64,000 nt of DNA from the NCBI RefSeq assembly GCF_011046895.1, contig NZ_CP049249.1, positions 1 through 64,000 on the forward strand. The letters are read 5' to 3'. The DNA is from Rhizobium rhizoryzae. GTDB taxonomy: Bacteria > Pseudomonadota > Alphaproteobacteria > Rhizobiales > Rhizobiaceae. The position numbers and the translations under genes are program-made. Shown in pieces: positions 35,290 through 44,105 of this stretch; positions within the stretch are counted from its first letter, which is position 1, and each line of letters starts with the position of its first letter. The notes below the pieces were generated by a model. The model saw only the letters and a list, made by a program, of their open reading frames with translations, was not told the origin of the DNA and did no database searches.

Positions 35290-36213
35290 TTGTCACTGAC
35301 CCTTCGACAGATTGAGGTGATCCGAGCGATCATGGTGGCTGGTACGATTGCCGGTGCGGCACGGCTGATGAATGTTGCACAGCCGGGGGTCAGCCGCACC
35401 GTCAAGCACATTGAGGGATCGCTCGGCATCAAGCTCTTCGTGAAGAAGGGTGGGCGGTACGTGCCGACTGCCGAAGCTCGTGATGTCTTCGTGCAGATCG
35501 AGGAAGTACATCGCAAGATCGATCAGTTGCAATTTTCGATAGCACAACTGGAGCGGGGTCGTGACGTGGAACTGTCGCTCGGATCGGTACCCAGCATCGC
35601 AAATGTCATGGTGCCGCGCGCCGTCGCCAAGCTGTTCCAACACTATCCGCAGATCAAGCTGAACTTCGAAATCCTCAAGATCGAGGAGGCTATTGATTAC
35701 CTGCTTTTGAACAAGGGAGAGGTCGTCGTGATGAGCTATCGCCTCGACCATCCCTCCATCGTGTTCGAACCTCTGGCGCGCGGTCGGCTGGTCTGCATCG
35801 CCTCTTCCAATCACCCCATTGCTACCCAGAAGAGTATTTCCGCCCGCGACATCATCAAGTATCCCCTGATCGGTATCGACCCGAAAGATCCGTATGGCGC
35901 AATCATGGCGGATATCTTTGCCCGGCAGAACCTGGTTTACGACATTGCGATTCGTGCTCGATTCGGCACGACGGTCTGCCGGTTGGTAGAACATAATCTG
36001 GGAGTTGCTGTGCTTGACGCCTTCACGGTCGCCGAAATCGGCTCTACTAGCCTTGCAATCATTCCCATCGAAGAAGAAACGACCTTCCAGACATATGTTG
36101 CCTTCCGTGCAGATGCAGCGCTTTCGAGCTATGCAGAGCGCTTTGTGAAGCTCTTGAGAGGCCTGATGGAGGATCATATGAACAAACAGATCATTCATAA
36201 CATTTCGGCATGA
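35290..36213 (+). CDS. LysR-family transcriptional regulator of the shikimate/quinate block
   Basis: 307 residues from TTG at 35290, chosen because GGGGAGA lies six bases upstream; the open frame starts earlier at 35128 but that part has no regulator sequence. HTH: LTLRQIEVIRAIMVAGTIAG followed by AARLMNVAQPGVSRTVKHIE. Effector domain continues with VELSLGSVPSIANVMVPRAV. The Pro-Gly in AQPGVS and the KHIEGSLGIKLF context are like regulators of opine and amino-acid use, but the neighbours are TctCBA and dehydroshikimate genes, 141 bases downstream in the same direction. Likely activator of that operon, with an intermediate as inducer. Confidence 0.88.
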   Translation: MSLTLRQIEVIRAIMVAGTIAGAARLMNVAQPGVSRTVKHIEGSLGIKLFVKKGGRYVPTAEARDVFVQIEEVHRKIDQLQFSIAQLERGRDVELSLGSVPSIANVMVPRAVAKLFQHYPQIKLNFEILKIEEAIDYLLLNKGEVVVMSYRLDHPSIVFEPLARGRLVCIASSNHPIATQKSISARDIIKYPLIGIDPKDPYGAIMADIFARQNLVYDIAIRARFGTTVCRLVEHNLGVAVLDAFTVAEIGSTSLAIIPIEEETTFQTYVAFRADAALSSYAERFVKLLRGLMEDHMNKQIIHNISA

Positions 36214-36354
36214 TCCATGCTCAAAATGGTATTTGCGTTATGTCAAGGAATAGAAAAAGATGATCACGCCTGCACAAGCAGGATCCGGGGCATGCGGAGG
36301 AGGATCCGCAGCCACCTCAAACACCACAGCCCGGGGGTACGGGAGGAGAACACT

Positions 36355-37347
36355 ATGCTGAAGACACTCATGGGGGCGGTTGCCCTCAGCCTGGCCGCAT
36401 CTTTCGCGATGGCGAACGATTTTCCGAAACAGGACCTGCAAGGCGTGATCCAGTGGGGTGCCGGCGGCAGCACCGATCTGGTGATGCGCTCCGTCGCGCC
36501 GCATGTCGAGAAGGAACTCGGTCGTTCGATCGTGATGACCAACAAGACCGGCGGCGTCGGCGTGATTGCTACCCAATTCGTCTCGACTCAGCCGGCCGAC
36601 GGCTATACCCTGTTAATGAGCGCGGAAAACCCGCAGCTCTACAAGGTCATGGGCCTGTCGAATCTCGACTATTCGAACTTCTATCCGGTCAACGTGCTGG
36701 CGCGTGGCATTCCGGTGATCGTGGCAAACAAGGACGCACCGTTCAACACCTTCAAGGAACTGGTGGAATACGTTCAGAAGAATCCCGGCAAGGTGCGCAT
36801 GGGGTCCACCGGCCCGGGCGGTTTGCCGTCGGTTGTCGGTTCCATGCTGTCCAGCAAGCTGGACTTCAAGGTTACCGCCGTTCCCTTCGATGGTGACGGC
36901 CCGGCACTGACCGCCATGCAGGGCGGCGCTGTCGAATTCATGCCTGCCGTTCTCGGCGCTGCCGTCGAACATGTGAAGGCCGGCCGCATCAAGATCCTGG
37001 CGATCTTCGACAAGCAGGCAAGCCCCGTCCTGCCGGACGCCCGCCCGATCACCGCCGATTATCCGCAGTTCGAGAACCTGCTGCCCTGGGGGCCGTTCTT
37101 CGGCGTCTTCGTCAAGTCGGAAACCCCGGATGACGTGAAGGCAAAGCTGGTGGATGCCTTCAAGAAGGGTGCCAACAACGAAGCCTTCCAGAAGCTGCTC
37201 TCAGACCGCGGTTATGTCTCGATGAACGTATCGGGTGATGAAGCCAACAGCTTCCTGAAGAAGTGGCAGTCGACGACCTCCTGGATTGTCTACGATGCCG
37301 GCATGGGCAAGAAGTCGCCGGAAGAATTCGGCATTCCGAAGCCTTGA
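36355..37347 (+). CDS. tctC: Tripartite tricarboxylate transporter substrate-binding protein (TctC/Bug family)
   Basis: 330 residues from ATG at 36355, after GGAGGAGA. Signal peptide MLKTLMGAVALSLAASFAMA, cleavage near residue 21. The Bug-family ligand clamp is seen in VIQWGAGGSTDLVMRSVAPH and NKTGGVGVIATQFVSTQPAD. Bug proteins hold the carboxylate of the ligand through main-chain contacts and bind citrate, dicarboxylates, nicotinate, aromatic and hydroaromatic acids. With TctB and TctA it forms a sodium- or proton-driven importer. Downstream enzymes point to shikimate, quinate or dehydroshikimate as ligand. Confidence 0.93.
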   Translation: MLKTLMGAVALSLAASFAMANDFPKQDLQGVIQWGAGGSTDLVMRSVAPHVEKELGRSIVMTNKTGGVGVIATQFVSTQPADGYTLLMSAENPQLYKVMGLSNLDYSNFYPVNVLARGIPVIVANKDAPFNTFKELVEYVQKNPGKVRMGSTGPGGLPSVVGSMLSSKLDFKVTAVPFDGDGPALTAMQGGAVEFMPAVLGAAVEHVKAGRIKILAIFDKQASPVLPDARPITADYPQFENLLPWGPFFGVFVKSETPDDVKAKLVDAFKKGANNEAFQKLLSDRGYVSMNVSGDEANSFLKKWQSTTSWIVYDAGMGKKSPEEFGIPKP

Positions 37348-37361
37348 TGAGGTTTTCGAGT

Positions 37362-37391
37362 GCAACGGCCGGTCCTGATACCGGTCGTTGC
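37362..37391 (+). other. Hairpin between tctC and tctB
   Basis: GCAACGGCCGGT (37362-37373) pairs fully with ACCGGTCGTTGC (37380-37391), with one G-U pair and a six-base loop. No T-run follows. It probably protects the binding-protein mRNA or partly ends transcription, giving more TctC than membrane subunits. Confidence 0.6.
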
Positions 37392-37473
37392 CGCCACTCA
37401 TTTTGCATCAACCCGCTAATTTGACGGTTCCGGGCACCATGGATTTGCTGCCCCGCGACCTGGGGAGCATCTC

Positions 37474-37995
37474 ATGCAAGAACAGCCAACCACACGCCGG
37501 CCCGGCGAAGTGGTCTTCACGCTCATCCTGCTGATTGGCAGCCTTTTCCTTCTCTGGCAGGCCTATGGCATTTCTGGCTTCAGCGCCCTGAGTTCGGCGG
37601 GAGCATTTCCGATGGCCATGTCTGCGGTTATGGTCGTGTCACTCGCCATCATTCTGTCCAACACATTACGAAAGCCCGCTCCAGCAGCCGTCCTTGAACG
37701 GCTCCGTGCTGAAATCCTGCCGGCAACGGTGGTGGTGTTCTGCGGGCTGATCCTGGTCTACAGCCTGATCCTGGACTGGCTGGGTTTTATCCCGGCATCC
37801 TTCCTCTTCCTGCTGGCGTCAATCACGTTCCTGCAGGGTGGCCGGTTCAAGCGTGCGTTTGGCCTGTCGGTGCTCTCCATCATTTGCGTCTACGTCGTGT
37901 TTCGCCTGGTGTTCCAGGTGGTGCTGCCCGAGGGTCTGATCCCGGAACGCGCCATCATTGCCTGGGTCCAATCACTCTTCTCGGCGGGGATCTGA
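37474..37995 (+). CDS. tctB: Tripartite tricarboxylate transporter small membrane subunit (TctB)
   Basis: 173 residues, four hydrophobic segments as expected for TctB: about 14-33 (VFTLILLIGSLFLLWQAYGI), 45-62, 80-98 (TVVVFCGLILVYSLILDWLG) and 125-150. It lies 126 bases after tctC and four bases before tctA. Required with TctA for transport; it has no separate known activity. Confidence 0.88.
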   Translation: MQEQPTTRRPGEVVFTLILLIGSLFLLWQAYGISGFSALSSAGAFPMAMSAVMVVSLAIILSNTLRKPAPAAVLERLRAEILPATVVVFCGLILVYSLILDWLGFIPASFLFLLASITFLQGGRFKRAFGLSVLSIICVYVVFRLVFQVVLPEGLIPERAIIAWVQSLFSAGI

Positions 37996-37999
37996 CGTC

Positions 38000-39520
38000 A
38001 TGGACGCCTTGACCTATCTTTTTTCATCGTGGATCCAGCCGGATCTCCTGTTTCTGACCGCCCTCGGCGCTTTTGCCGGCATCTATATCGGCGCCATTCC
38101 CGGCCTCTCGGTCACCATGGCGGTGTCGATCCTGATCTCTTTCACCTTCAGCTGGGAAGTGAACCCGGCGCTGGCGCTGATGAACGGCATCTTCATGGGG
38201 GGCGTCTATGGCGGTTCGCGAACGGCCATCCTGCTCAACATTCCAGGCGCGCCAGCTGCCATTGCTACCAGCCTTGACGGCTACCCGATGGCGAAGAAGG
38301 GCGAGGCTGGGCAGGCGATCGGCCTGTCGACGGTCATGTCCTTCATCGGTGGCCTGGTTGGCATCGTCGTGCTGGCCATCGCCGCCCCGACGATCAGCGA
38401 ATTCGCCATCAAATTCCAGCCGCGCGACTACATGCTGATTGCCGTGATGGGCATCCTGCTCGTCGGTGCGCTGTCCGGGGAAAGCCTGGCCAAGGGCGTG
38501 TTTGCCGGTGCCTTCGGCATCCTGCTCGGCACCGTCGGGCTTGACCCCATGACCGCCGAGCAGCGCTTCACCTTCGGCTCCGTCTCGCTGATGAACGGCA
38601 TTTCTTCCATCGCGCTGATGATCGGCATGTTCGGGGTCTCCGAGGCCCTGCTGCAAATCCATCACCTGAACGCCCAGGCGGTGAAGCAGAAGATCGATCG
38701 CATCGTGCCGCTCTGGGGCGACATCAAGCGCCACCTGTCGCTGACGCTGCAGTCTTCCGGCATCGGCGTCATCATCGGCGCACTCCCGGGCACCGGCGGG
38801 GATATTGCCGCGCTGATGGCCTATGACCATGCCAAGCGCATCACCAAGAACCCGGAAGTGCCCTTCGGCCAAGGGGCGAAGGAAGGCCTGATCGCACCGG
38901 AAAGCGCCAACAATGCCGCCGTTGGTGGCGCCTATATTCCGATGCTGACGCTCGGAATTCCGGGTGATGCGGTCACCGCCGTCATCATCGGCGCGCTGTT
39001 CATCCACGGCCTCAACCCGGGACCGCTGCTGCTTCTGGAAAAGCCGGACATGTTCTGGTTCACCGTCGGCAACCTCGTTCTCGCTGATATCTTCATGCTG
39101 ATCTTCGGCCTGACCGGCATCCGCATCTTTACGAAGATCATCGAATGCCCGAAGGCGGTGCTCTTCCCGCTCATCCTGCTGCTCAGTGTCGTCGGCGCTT
39201 ACTCGATCAACAACTCCGTTGCGGATGTCTGGTGGATGCTTGGATTTGGCGTGTTCGGCTACTTCATGAAGCTCTACGGATACCAGGTGGCTCCTGTCAT
39301 CCTCGGTATCATCCTGAGCCGCCTGATGGACGACAACTGGCGTCGCGCCATCATCTCCGAGCGCGAGAGCCTGCCGGACTTTGCGCTTGGTATCCTCACA
39401 AGCCCGCTGTCGGCGACGCTTCTCGGCATCATCGTCTTCGTCCTTTTCACGCAGACACGTTGGTGGAAGCGTCGCTTCGGCGCGGCCCCGACATCCGTCG
39501 ATGCCATCAAGTCCAACTGA
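38000..39520 (+). CDS. tctA: Tripartite tricarboxylate transporter large permease (TctA)
   Basis: 506 residues from ATG at 38000 (four bases after the tctB stop). About 12 membrane segments. TctA landmarks: GAIPGLSVTMAVSILISFTF, MNGIFMGGVYGGSRTAILLN, NIPGAPAAIATSLDGYPMAK and the second half GALPGTGGDIAALMAYDHAK, PESANNAAVGGAYIPMLTLG and IPGDAVTAVIIGAL, the duplicated PG-rich motifs thought to line the substrate path. Ion-coupled importer for the acid captured by TctC. Confidence 0.95.
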   Translation: MDALTYLFSSWIQPDLLFLTALGAFAGIYIGAIPGLSVTMAVSILISFTFSWEVNPALALMNGIFMGGVYGGSRTAILLNIPGAPAAIATSLDGYPMAKKGEAGQAIGLSTVMSFIGGLVGIVVLAIAAPTISEFAIKFQPRDYMLIAVMGILLVGALSGESLAKGVFAGAFGILLGTVGLDPMTAEQRFTFGSVSLMNGISSIALMIGMFGVSEALLQIHHLNAQAVKQKIDRIVPLWGDIKRHLSLTLQSSGIGVIIGALPGTGGDIAALMAYDHAKRITKNPEVPFGQGAKEGLIAPESANNAAVGGAYIPMLTLGIPGDAVTAVIIGALFIHGLNPGPLLLLEKPDMFWFTVGNLVLADIFMLIFGLTGIRIFTKIIECPKAVLFPLILLLSVVGAYSINNSVADVWWMLGFGVFGYFMKLYGYQVAPVILGIILSRLMDDNWRRAIISERESLPDFALGILTSPLSATLLGIIVFVLFTQTRWWKRRFGAAPTSVDAIKSN

Positions 39521-39535
39521 TCGGGGATTGCCAGC

Positions 39536-40390
39536 ATGACCGCAAAGACAATTCGGCTTGGCCTCATCGGCGATAATATCGCCGCGTCACAGTCGCCCCG
39601 TCTGCATGGGATCGCGGGTCGTCTTTGCGGTCTCACTGTCACCTACGAGCGTCTGGTTCCGCCGCAGCGGAACCAGACCTTTGAAGAGGTTTTTGCCTTC
39701 TGCGGCGCAGAAGGCTTTACCGGCATCAACGTCACCTATCCCTACAAGGAGCGCGTCGTTTCCGTTCTGGATGTGGCGGACCCCGCCATCCGGCAGATCG
39801 CAGCCTGCAATACGGTTCTCTTCGGGACCGGCACGCCGCGCGGCTTCAACACTGATTATACCGGCTTCGTCCGCGGTTTCCGCACAGCCTTCGGCCATGA
39901 TGCCGTGCCCGGTCGTGTGGCCATGATCGGCGCCGGCGGGGTGGGCAAGGCGGTCGCCTTCGGGCTGATCGAGCTCGGTTGCCGTCATCTCAACCTCTTT
40001 GACCGCGATGAGGCGCGGGCCAAGGGGCTTGCCACGGCCGTGAGCCAGGCGGCACCTGATCTGATCGTCGAGGTGGCGTCATCCGCGGATGATGCCGTGG
40101 AAGGCGCCGATGGGCTGATCAACTGTACGCCGCTCGGCATGGTCGGCTATGCCGGGTCCGCCGTGCCGGAGAGCGGCCTCACCGGCGCGCGCTGGGCATT
40201 CGATGCCGTCTATACGCCGGTGAATACGGAGTTCCTGCTGGCGGCCAAGGCGGCAGGTCTCTCGATCATGAGCGGATACGAGCTGTTTTTCTTCCAGGGC
40301 GTCGATGCGTTCCACCTGTTCACCGGACAGGATGTGGATCAGGCCGCCTTGCGGCTGGCTTTGAAACATGGTGAGGGAGTGAGCGTGTGA
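39536..40390 (+). CDS. Shikimate/quinate dehydrogenase (AroE family, catabolic)
   Basis: 284 residues. Substrate-binding domain has the Ser pair in IAASQSPRLHG, catalytic Lys71 in NVTYPYKERV, Asn92 (CNTV) and Asp107 (FNTDYTG). The cofactor domain has GAGGVGKAVAFGL, followed by NLFDRDEARA; Asp after strand 2 in place of the Arg-rich NADP motif suggests NAD(H), as in catabolic quinate/shikimate dehydrogenases. Its stop overlaps the next start (TGATG), coupling it to the dehydroshikimate dehydratase. It should oxidise imported shikimate or quinate to dehydroshikimate or dehydroquinate. No type II dehydroquinase is beside it, which favours shikimate as substrate. Confidence 0.88.
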   Translation: MTAKTIRLGLIGDNIAASQSPRLHGIAGRLCGLTVTYERLVPPQRNQTFEEVFAFCGAEGFTGINVTYPYKERVVSVLDVADPAIRQIAACNTVLFGTGTPRGFNTDYTGFVRGFRTAFGHDAVPGRVAMIGAGGVGKAVAFGLIELGCRHLNLFDRDEARAKGLATAVSQAAPDLIVEVASSADDAVEGADGLINCTPLGMVGYAGSAVPESGLTGARWAFDAVYTPVNTEFLLAAKAAGLSIMSGYELFFFQGVDAFHLFTGQDVDQAALRLALKHGEGVSV

Positions 40391-42276
40391 TGAAAACCTC
40401 GATCGCGACCGTCTCGATCAGCGGTGACCTGCCGGAGAAACTGAATGCCATCGCCAAAGCAGGATTCAGCGGGGTGGAGATCTTCGAAAACGACCTCCTG
40501 ATCCATGACGCCTCGCCGGCCGATGTCCGGCGCATGGTCAGCGATCACGGGCTGGAGATCTCGCTCTTCCAGCCGTTCCGCGATTTTGAAGGCATGCCCG
40601 AGCCCTATCGCAGCCGCTGCTTCGACCGGGCGGAGCGCAAGTTCGACATCATGGAGCAGCTGGGCACGGACCTGATGCTGGTCTGCTCGAATGTCTCTCC
40701 CGTCTCGCTCGGCGGCATCGACCGGGCGGCGGCCGATTTCCGCGAGCTTGGCGAACGGGCCGCAAAGCGCGGCCTGCGCATCGGCTACGAGGCGCTCGCA
40801 TGGGGACGCCACATCAATGACCATCGCGATGCCTGGGAAATCGTGCGCCGCGCCGATCATCCGAACATCGGCCTCATCCTCGACAGTTTCCACACGCTGT
40901 CTCGCAAGATCGATCCGGAAAGCATCCGCTCGATCCCCGGCGACAAGATCTTCTTTGTCCAACTGGCCGATGCGCCGCAGATCGATATGGATCTCCTTTA
41001 CTGGAGCCGCCACTTCCGCAACATGCCGGGCGAAGGCGATCTGCCGCTCGTGCCCTTCATGGCGGCGATTGCTGCCACCGGTTATGACGGGCCGCTGTCG
41101 TTGGAAATCTTCAACGACCAGTTCCGCAGCGGTTCGGCGCGCCTGATTGCGGAGGATGGCCATCGCTCGCTTCTCAACCTGATGGATGACGTGAGGCGGG
41201 CGGCTCCCGATCTCAAGGTCACGACTGACGAGGTGCCGCCGCGCATTGCCGTGGAGGCCGTCGAGTTCGTCGAGTTCGCAGCTTCGCTGGAGGACGCCGA
41301 TGACCTGGTGGCACTCCTGACGACGCTCGGTTTCGTTAAGGCCGGACAGCACAAGAACCGCAAGGTCGATCTTTACCAGCAGGGCGAGATCCGCATCGTC
41401 ATCAACAACGATCCGGACAGTATCGCCAGTTCCTCCTATTCCGTGCACGGCGTCAACGTCTATGCCTTCGGTCTGCGCGTGGCAGATGCTCGGCGGGCGG
41501 TTGAACGGGCGCTTGCGATGGGAGCGGAAGTCTTTTCCGAGCCGCGTCGTCCGGGCGAGGCGGCGGTGCCCGCGGTCACCGCCAGCGGTGGCGAGATCAT
41601 CTATTTCATCGATGGCAGCGATGCACTGGGAGAGATCTGGTCGAAGGAGTTTGACCTCGCGTCGACCTCGACCACGGGCGCCGGCCTGACGCGAATTGAT
41701 CATCTGGCACAGACAACCCGTTACGACGAGATGCTAAGCCTGCTTCTGTTTTACACGGCGATCTTCGATGTCAGTCGGTCCGGTATGGTGGATGTTGCCG
41801 ATCCGGGCGGCCTCGTGCGCAGCCAGGCGATCCATGCCGCGGATGGCCGGTTCCGCGTGACGATCAACGGCGCGGAAAGCCGCAAAACCTTTGCCGGCCA
41901 CTTCCTGACAGAAGGTTTTGGCGCGGGCGTGCAGCATATCGCATTCCAGACGGGTGATATCTTCGCGACGGCAACGGCGCTGAAGACGTGTGGCCTGGAG
42001 CCGCTGCCGATTTCGCAGAACTATTACGACGATCTAGAGGCCCGCTTCGGCCTAATGCCGGATTTCGTTGATCGGCTGCGCGACCTCAGCATTCTCTACG
42101 ATCGTGACCATGACGGGGAATATTTCCAGCTCTACAGCCGCACCTTCGGCGAAGGTTTCTTCTTCGAGATCATCGAGCGACGCAACGGCTACAACGGATA
42201 CGGCGCAGCAAATGCGATTTTTCGGATAGCCGCACAACGTAGATTGTCCAGGCCGGTCGGGCTACCAAGCGGGTAA
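40390..42276 (+). CDS. quiC: 3-Dehydroshikimate dehydratase fused to HPPD-like VOC domain (QuiC1 type)
   Basis: 628 residues, two domains. N-terminal sugar-isomerase-like TIM barrel (about 1-270) has metal ligands Glu134 (GYEALAWG), Asp165 (LILDSFHTL), Gln191 (FFVQLADAP) and Glu239 (LSLEIFND), the positions I recall for P. putida QuiC1. It dehydrates 3-dehydroshikimate to protocatechuate. The C-terminal half (about 280-628) is a 4-hydroxyphenylpyruvate-dioxygenase-like vicinal-oxygen-chelate unit with an intact His438, His516, Glu593 triad. In QuiC1 this domain is retained but its role is unclear. Preferred start is ATG at 40390; GTG at 40387 would add one residue. Protocatechuate cleavage genes are not in the window. 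Confidence 0.9.
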   Translation: MKTSIATVSISGDLPEKLNAIAKAGFSGVEIFENDLLIHDASPADVRRMVSDHGLEISLFQPFRDFEGMPEPYRSRCFDRAERKFDIMEQLGTDLMLVCSNVSPVSLGGIDRAAADFRELGERAAKRGLRIGYEALAWGRHINDHRDAWEIVRRADHPNIGLILDSFHTLSRKIDPESIRSIPGDKIFFVQLADAPQIDMDLLYWSRHFRNMPGEGDLPLVPFMAAIAATGYDGPLSLEIFNDQFRSGSARLIAEDGHRSLLNLMDDVRRAAPDLKVTTDEVPPRIAVEAVEFVEFAASLEDADDLVALLTTLGFVKAGQHKNRKVDLYQQGEIRIVINNDPDSIASSSYSVHGVNVYAFGLRVADARRAVERALAMGAEVFSEPRRPGEAAVPAVTASGGEIIYFIDGSDALGEIWSKEFDLASTSTTGAGLTRIDHLAQTTRYDEMLSLLLFYTAIFDVSRSGMVDVADPGGLVRSQAIHAADGRFRVTINGAESRKTFAGHFLTEGFGAGVQHIAFQTGDIFATATALKTCGLEPLPISQNYYDDLEARFGLMPDFVDRLRDLSILYDRDHDGEYFQLYSRTFGEGFFFEIIERRNGYNGYGAANAIFRIAAQRRLSRPVGLPSG

Positions 42277-42537
42277 ACGAAAAACGACTCCCTTGCAGCC
42301 TCACTGTCGATAGTCGTCTTGCACTAAATTTGTCGCGTCTGATCATTAGAGTCCGTTCGCGATCAACAGCGAATTAACCTTAAGTTAAGTTCCATAGTTA
42401 TGCGTAAGCCGCTCAGAGCAGCTAAGTAATTGACTAAGCTATGTCTTATGGACGCGCCGTAGGTTCGATACCCTTCAAGGCGAGGACGACTTGGAACAAG
42501 TCGGTCAGGTTCGGGAACGCAAAAGACGAAGTTTTGT
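42277..42537. repeat. Intergenic region with degenerate direct repeat, copy 2
   Basis: No gene. The block at 42457-42482, starting CCGTAGGTTCGATACCCTTC, matches 21541-21566 at 23 of 26 positions and is followed at about 42532 by TTTTGTCTAGATC, similar to TTTGTCTAAATC at about 21629. A short ACGACT/AGTCGT dyad after the quiC stop (about 42286-42322) might be a weak terminator. Confidence 0.4.
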
Positions 42538-43452
42538 CTAGATCTTGCCGAACAACAGCGAGCGGTGCAGTCCGGCGCCGGCAAGGTTTCCATCGCCAAC
42601 CGCGAGAGCAACGGATGCCATCGGCCTCGCGGCATCACCACAGGCGAAAACGCCCGGCATGCTGGTTTCCTTCATCGGGTCCGTCCTAATCGGCGATCCG
42701 ATGGGTCCTTCTTCGAATTCCAGTCCAAGCTCCAAGGGTATGGGAGTGGTCATCTCGAAGGGCGCCAGCGCAAACAGGCCAGCAAAGGACAAGGTGCGTC
42801 CATCGGCAAGCATGATGTCGGCATGGCCGCTGATGGCTTCGACGGGACTGCGCTCGATGCTGACGCCGCGCATGGCAAGGCTTTGAAGCTGTTCCGCGGT
42901 CGGTTCGAACGCGTCGTTGAGGAGTAGCGTCGTGGTGCCCCAATCGGGCAGCATCAGGGCGTGATGCATCGAGAGCTCCGATCCGGCGATGACGCCGATC
43001 TGGCCTTTGTTCAGTTCGTAGCCATGACAATAGGGGCAGTGGAAGACAGACTTACCCCAGCGTTCCGCAAGGCCTGGCATGGCGGGCAGAATATCTTTCA
43101 CGCCGGTCGCCAGGAGCAAGCGGCGGGAGATGTGCCGCTGGCCATTGGCAAAGACTTCGAAACCCGCGCCTGATGCGTCATTCATTTCGATTCGCGCTGC
43201 ACGCTCCGCCCGACCGGACAGCCATCCGACCGTCTGGTACTGCATCACCTGGGCCCGCGCATCCGCCGCGATGCGGGCGGGATCCACCCCATCCTGCGTC
43301 AGGAAACCGTGGGAATGGCTGGCAAAACGATTGCGACGCTCGCCCTCATCAATGATCAGGACCGAGCGGCGGGCACGGGCGAGCTGGAGGGCGGCGGATA
43401 GGCCGGCATAGCTGCCGCCGATGATGATGACGTCGTAAATGGGATCGGCCAT
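42538..43452 (-). CDS. Thioredoxin-reductase-like NAD(P)/FAD oxidoreductase
   Basis: 304 residues from ATG at 43452. FAD-binding GGSYAGLSAALQLARARR at 12-29, then the second FAD site ACGDAARPMASVALAVGDGN near the C-terminus. A Cys139-Pro-Tyr-Cys142 pair (FHCPYCHGYE) sits where thioredoxin reductases have CAxC, so disulfide chemistry is possible, but the NADP-motif differs from true TrxB (GSELSMHHAL). Closest to the AhpF/TrxR-like reductases often found next to Rrf2 or other redox regulators. It is divergent from the Rrf2 gene with a dyad-rich 153-base gap. Partner protein unknown. Confidence 0.87.
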   Translation of the reverse strand: MADPIYDVIIIGGSYAGLSAALQLARARRSVLIIDEGERRNRFASHSHGFLTQDGVDPARIAADARAQVMQYQTVGWLSGRAERAARIEMNDASGAGFEVFANGQRHISRRLLLATGVKDILPAMPGLAERWGKSVFHCPYCHGYELNKGQIGVIAGSELSMHHALMLPDWGTTTLLLNDAFEPTAEQLQSLAMRGVSIERSPVEAISGHADIMLADGRTLSFAGLFALAPFEMTTPIPLELGLEFEEGPIGSPIRTDPMKETSMPGVFACGDAARPMASVALAVGDGNLAGAGLHRSLLFGKI

Positions 43453-43513
43453 GACATGCTCCTCAAAATCTCGACACAACATAAGTTGCGAGATGAAAAG
43501 GAGTCAATGCTCA

Positions 43514-43554
43514 TGATACCTCAAATGTGACATGAGGCGGTTTGCATGGTATCA
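43514..43554. promoter_or_regulatory. Candidate Rrf2 operator (nested dyads)
   Basis: TGATACC (43514-43520) and GGTATCA (43548-43554) form an outer 7-bp dyad; inside it CCTCA (43519-43523) and TGAGG (43533-43537) form a second dyad with nine bases between. It lies between the divergent flavoprotein and Rrf2 genes, so control of both by Rrf2 is plausible. Confidence 0.45.
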
Positions 43555-43605
43555 AGCAAATAATGAACCTATGGTTTGGCCTTGATGCTGAACGGAGATG
43601 ATCGA

Positions 43606-44049
43606 ATGCGGCACGACAGCCGGCTATCCAGAATGCTGCATGTGATGATCCATATGGGTCATCATGACGGACCCATGACGTCGGACATGATCGCTGCCAT
43701 GCTGAATGCAAACCCAGTCGTCATTCGACGCACCATGGCAGGCTTGCGTGAACAGGGGTTTGTCCATTCCGAAAAGGGCCATGGCGGCGGCTGGACGCTG
43801 GCAAAACCACTGGATGATCTGACATTGCTCGATATCTATCGCGCTGTGGGGGAACCGTCCGTCTTTGCCGTCGGCCCGGCCTATGACATGCCAGGTTGCC
43901 TGATTGAGCAGGCGGTGAATGCCACGTTGAAAGATGTATTCGCAGAAGCCGAGCAACTGCTGCTCACCCGGTTTGCCGGGGTGACGCTGGCTGATATTGC
44001 CAAAGACTTTCCGGCGGTAATCCAAGAGTACGGCCAGCGCTGCGAATGA
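43606..44049 (+). CDS. Rrf2-family transcriptional regulator
   Basis: 147 residues from ATG at 43606, with GGAGA seven bases before it; earlier starts give longer but poorer N-termini. Winged helix: RLSRMLHVMIHMGHHDGPMT and NPVVIRRTMAGLREQGFVHS, then the wing EKGHGGGWTLAKPLDDLTLL, all Rrf2 landmarks. Only one internal Cys (MPGCLIEQ) and one near the C-terminus are present, so the three-Cys [Fe-S] site of IscR/NsrR is absent. It may sense a thiol-reactive signal, matching the divergent disulfide-type flavoprotein. Confidence 0.88.
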   Translation: MRHDSRLSRMLHVMIHMGHHDGPMTSDMIAAMLNANPVVIRRTMAGLREQGFVHSEKGHGGGWTLAKPLDDLTLLDIYRAVGEPSVFAVGPAYDMPGCLIEQAVNATLKDVFAEAEQLLLTRFAGVTLADIAKDFPAVIQEYGQRCE

Positions 44050-44105
44050 AGATCAAGCGTATCCGCCAAGTCGACCAGAGCGATCTTCACACGCAGTCGC
44101 AGGTC

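Noticed and set aside
37958-39007. Long minus-strand open frame (38024-39007) opposite tctA
   Set aside because: It is the high-GC shadow of the permease with low-complexity Asp/Gly/His-rich translation and no start signal.
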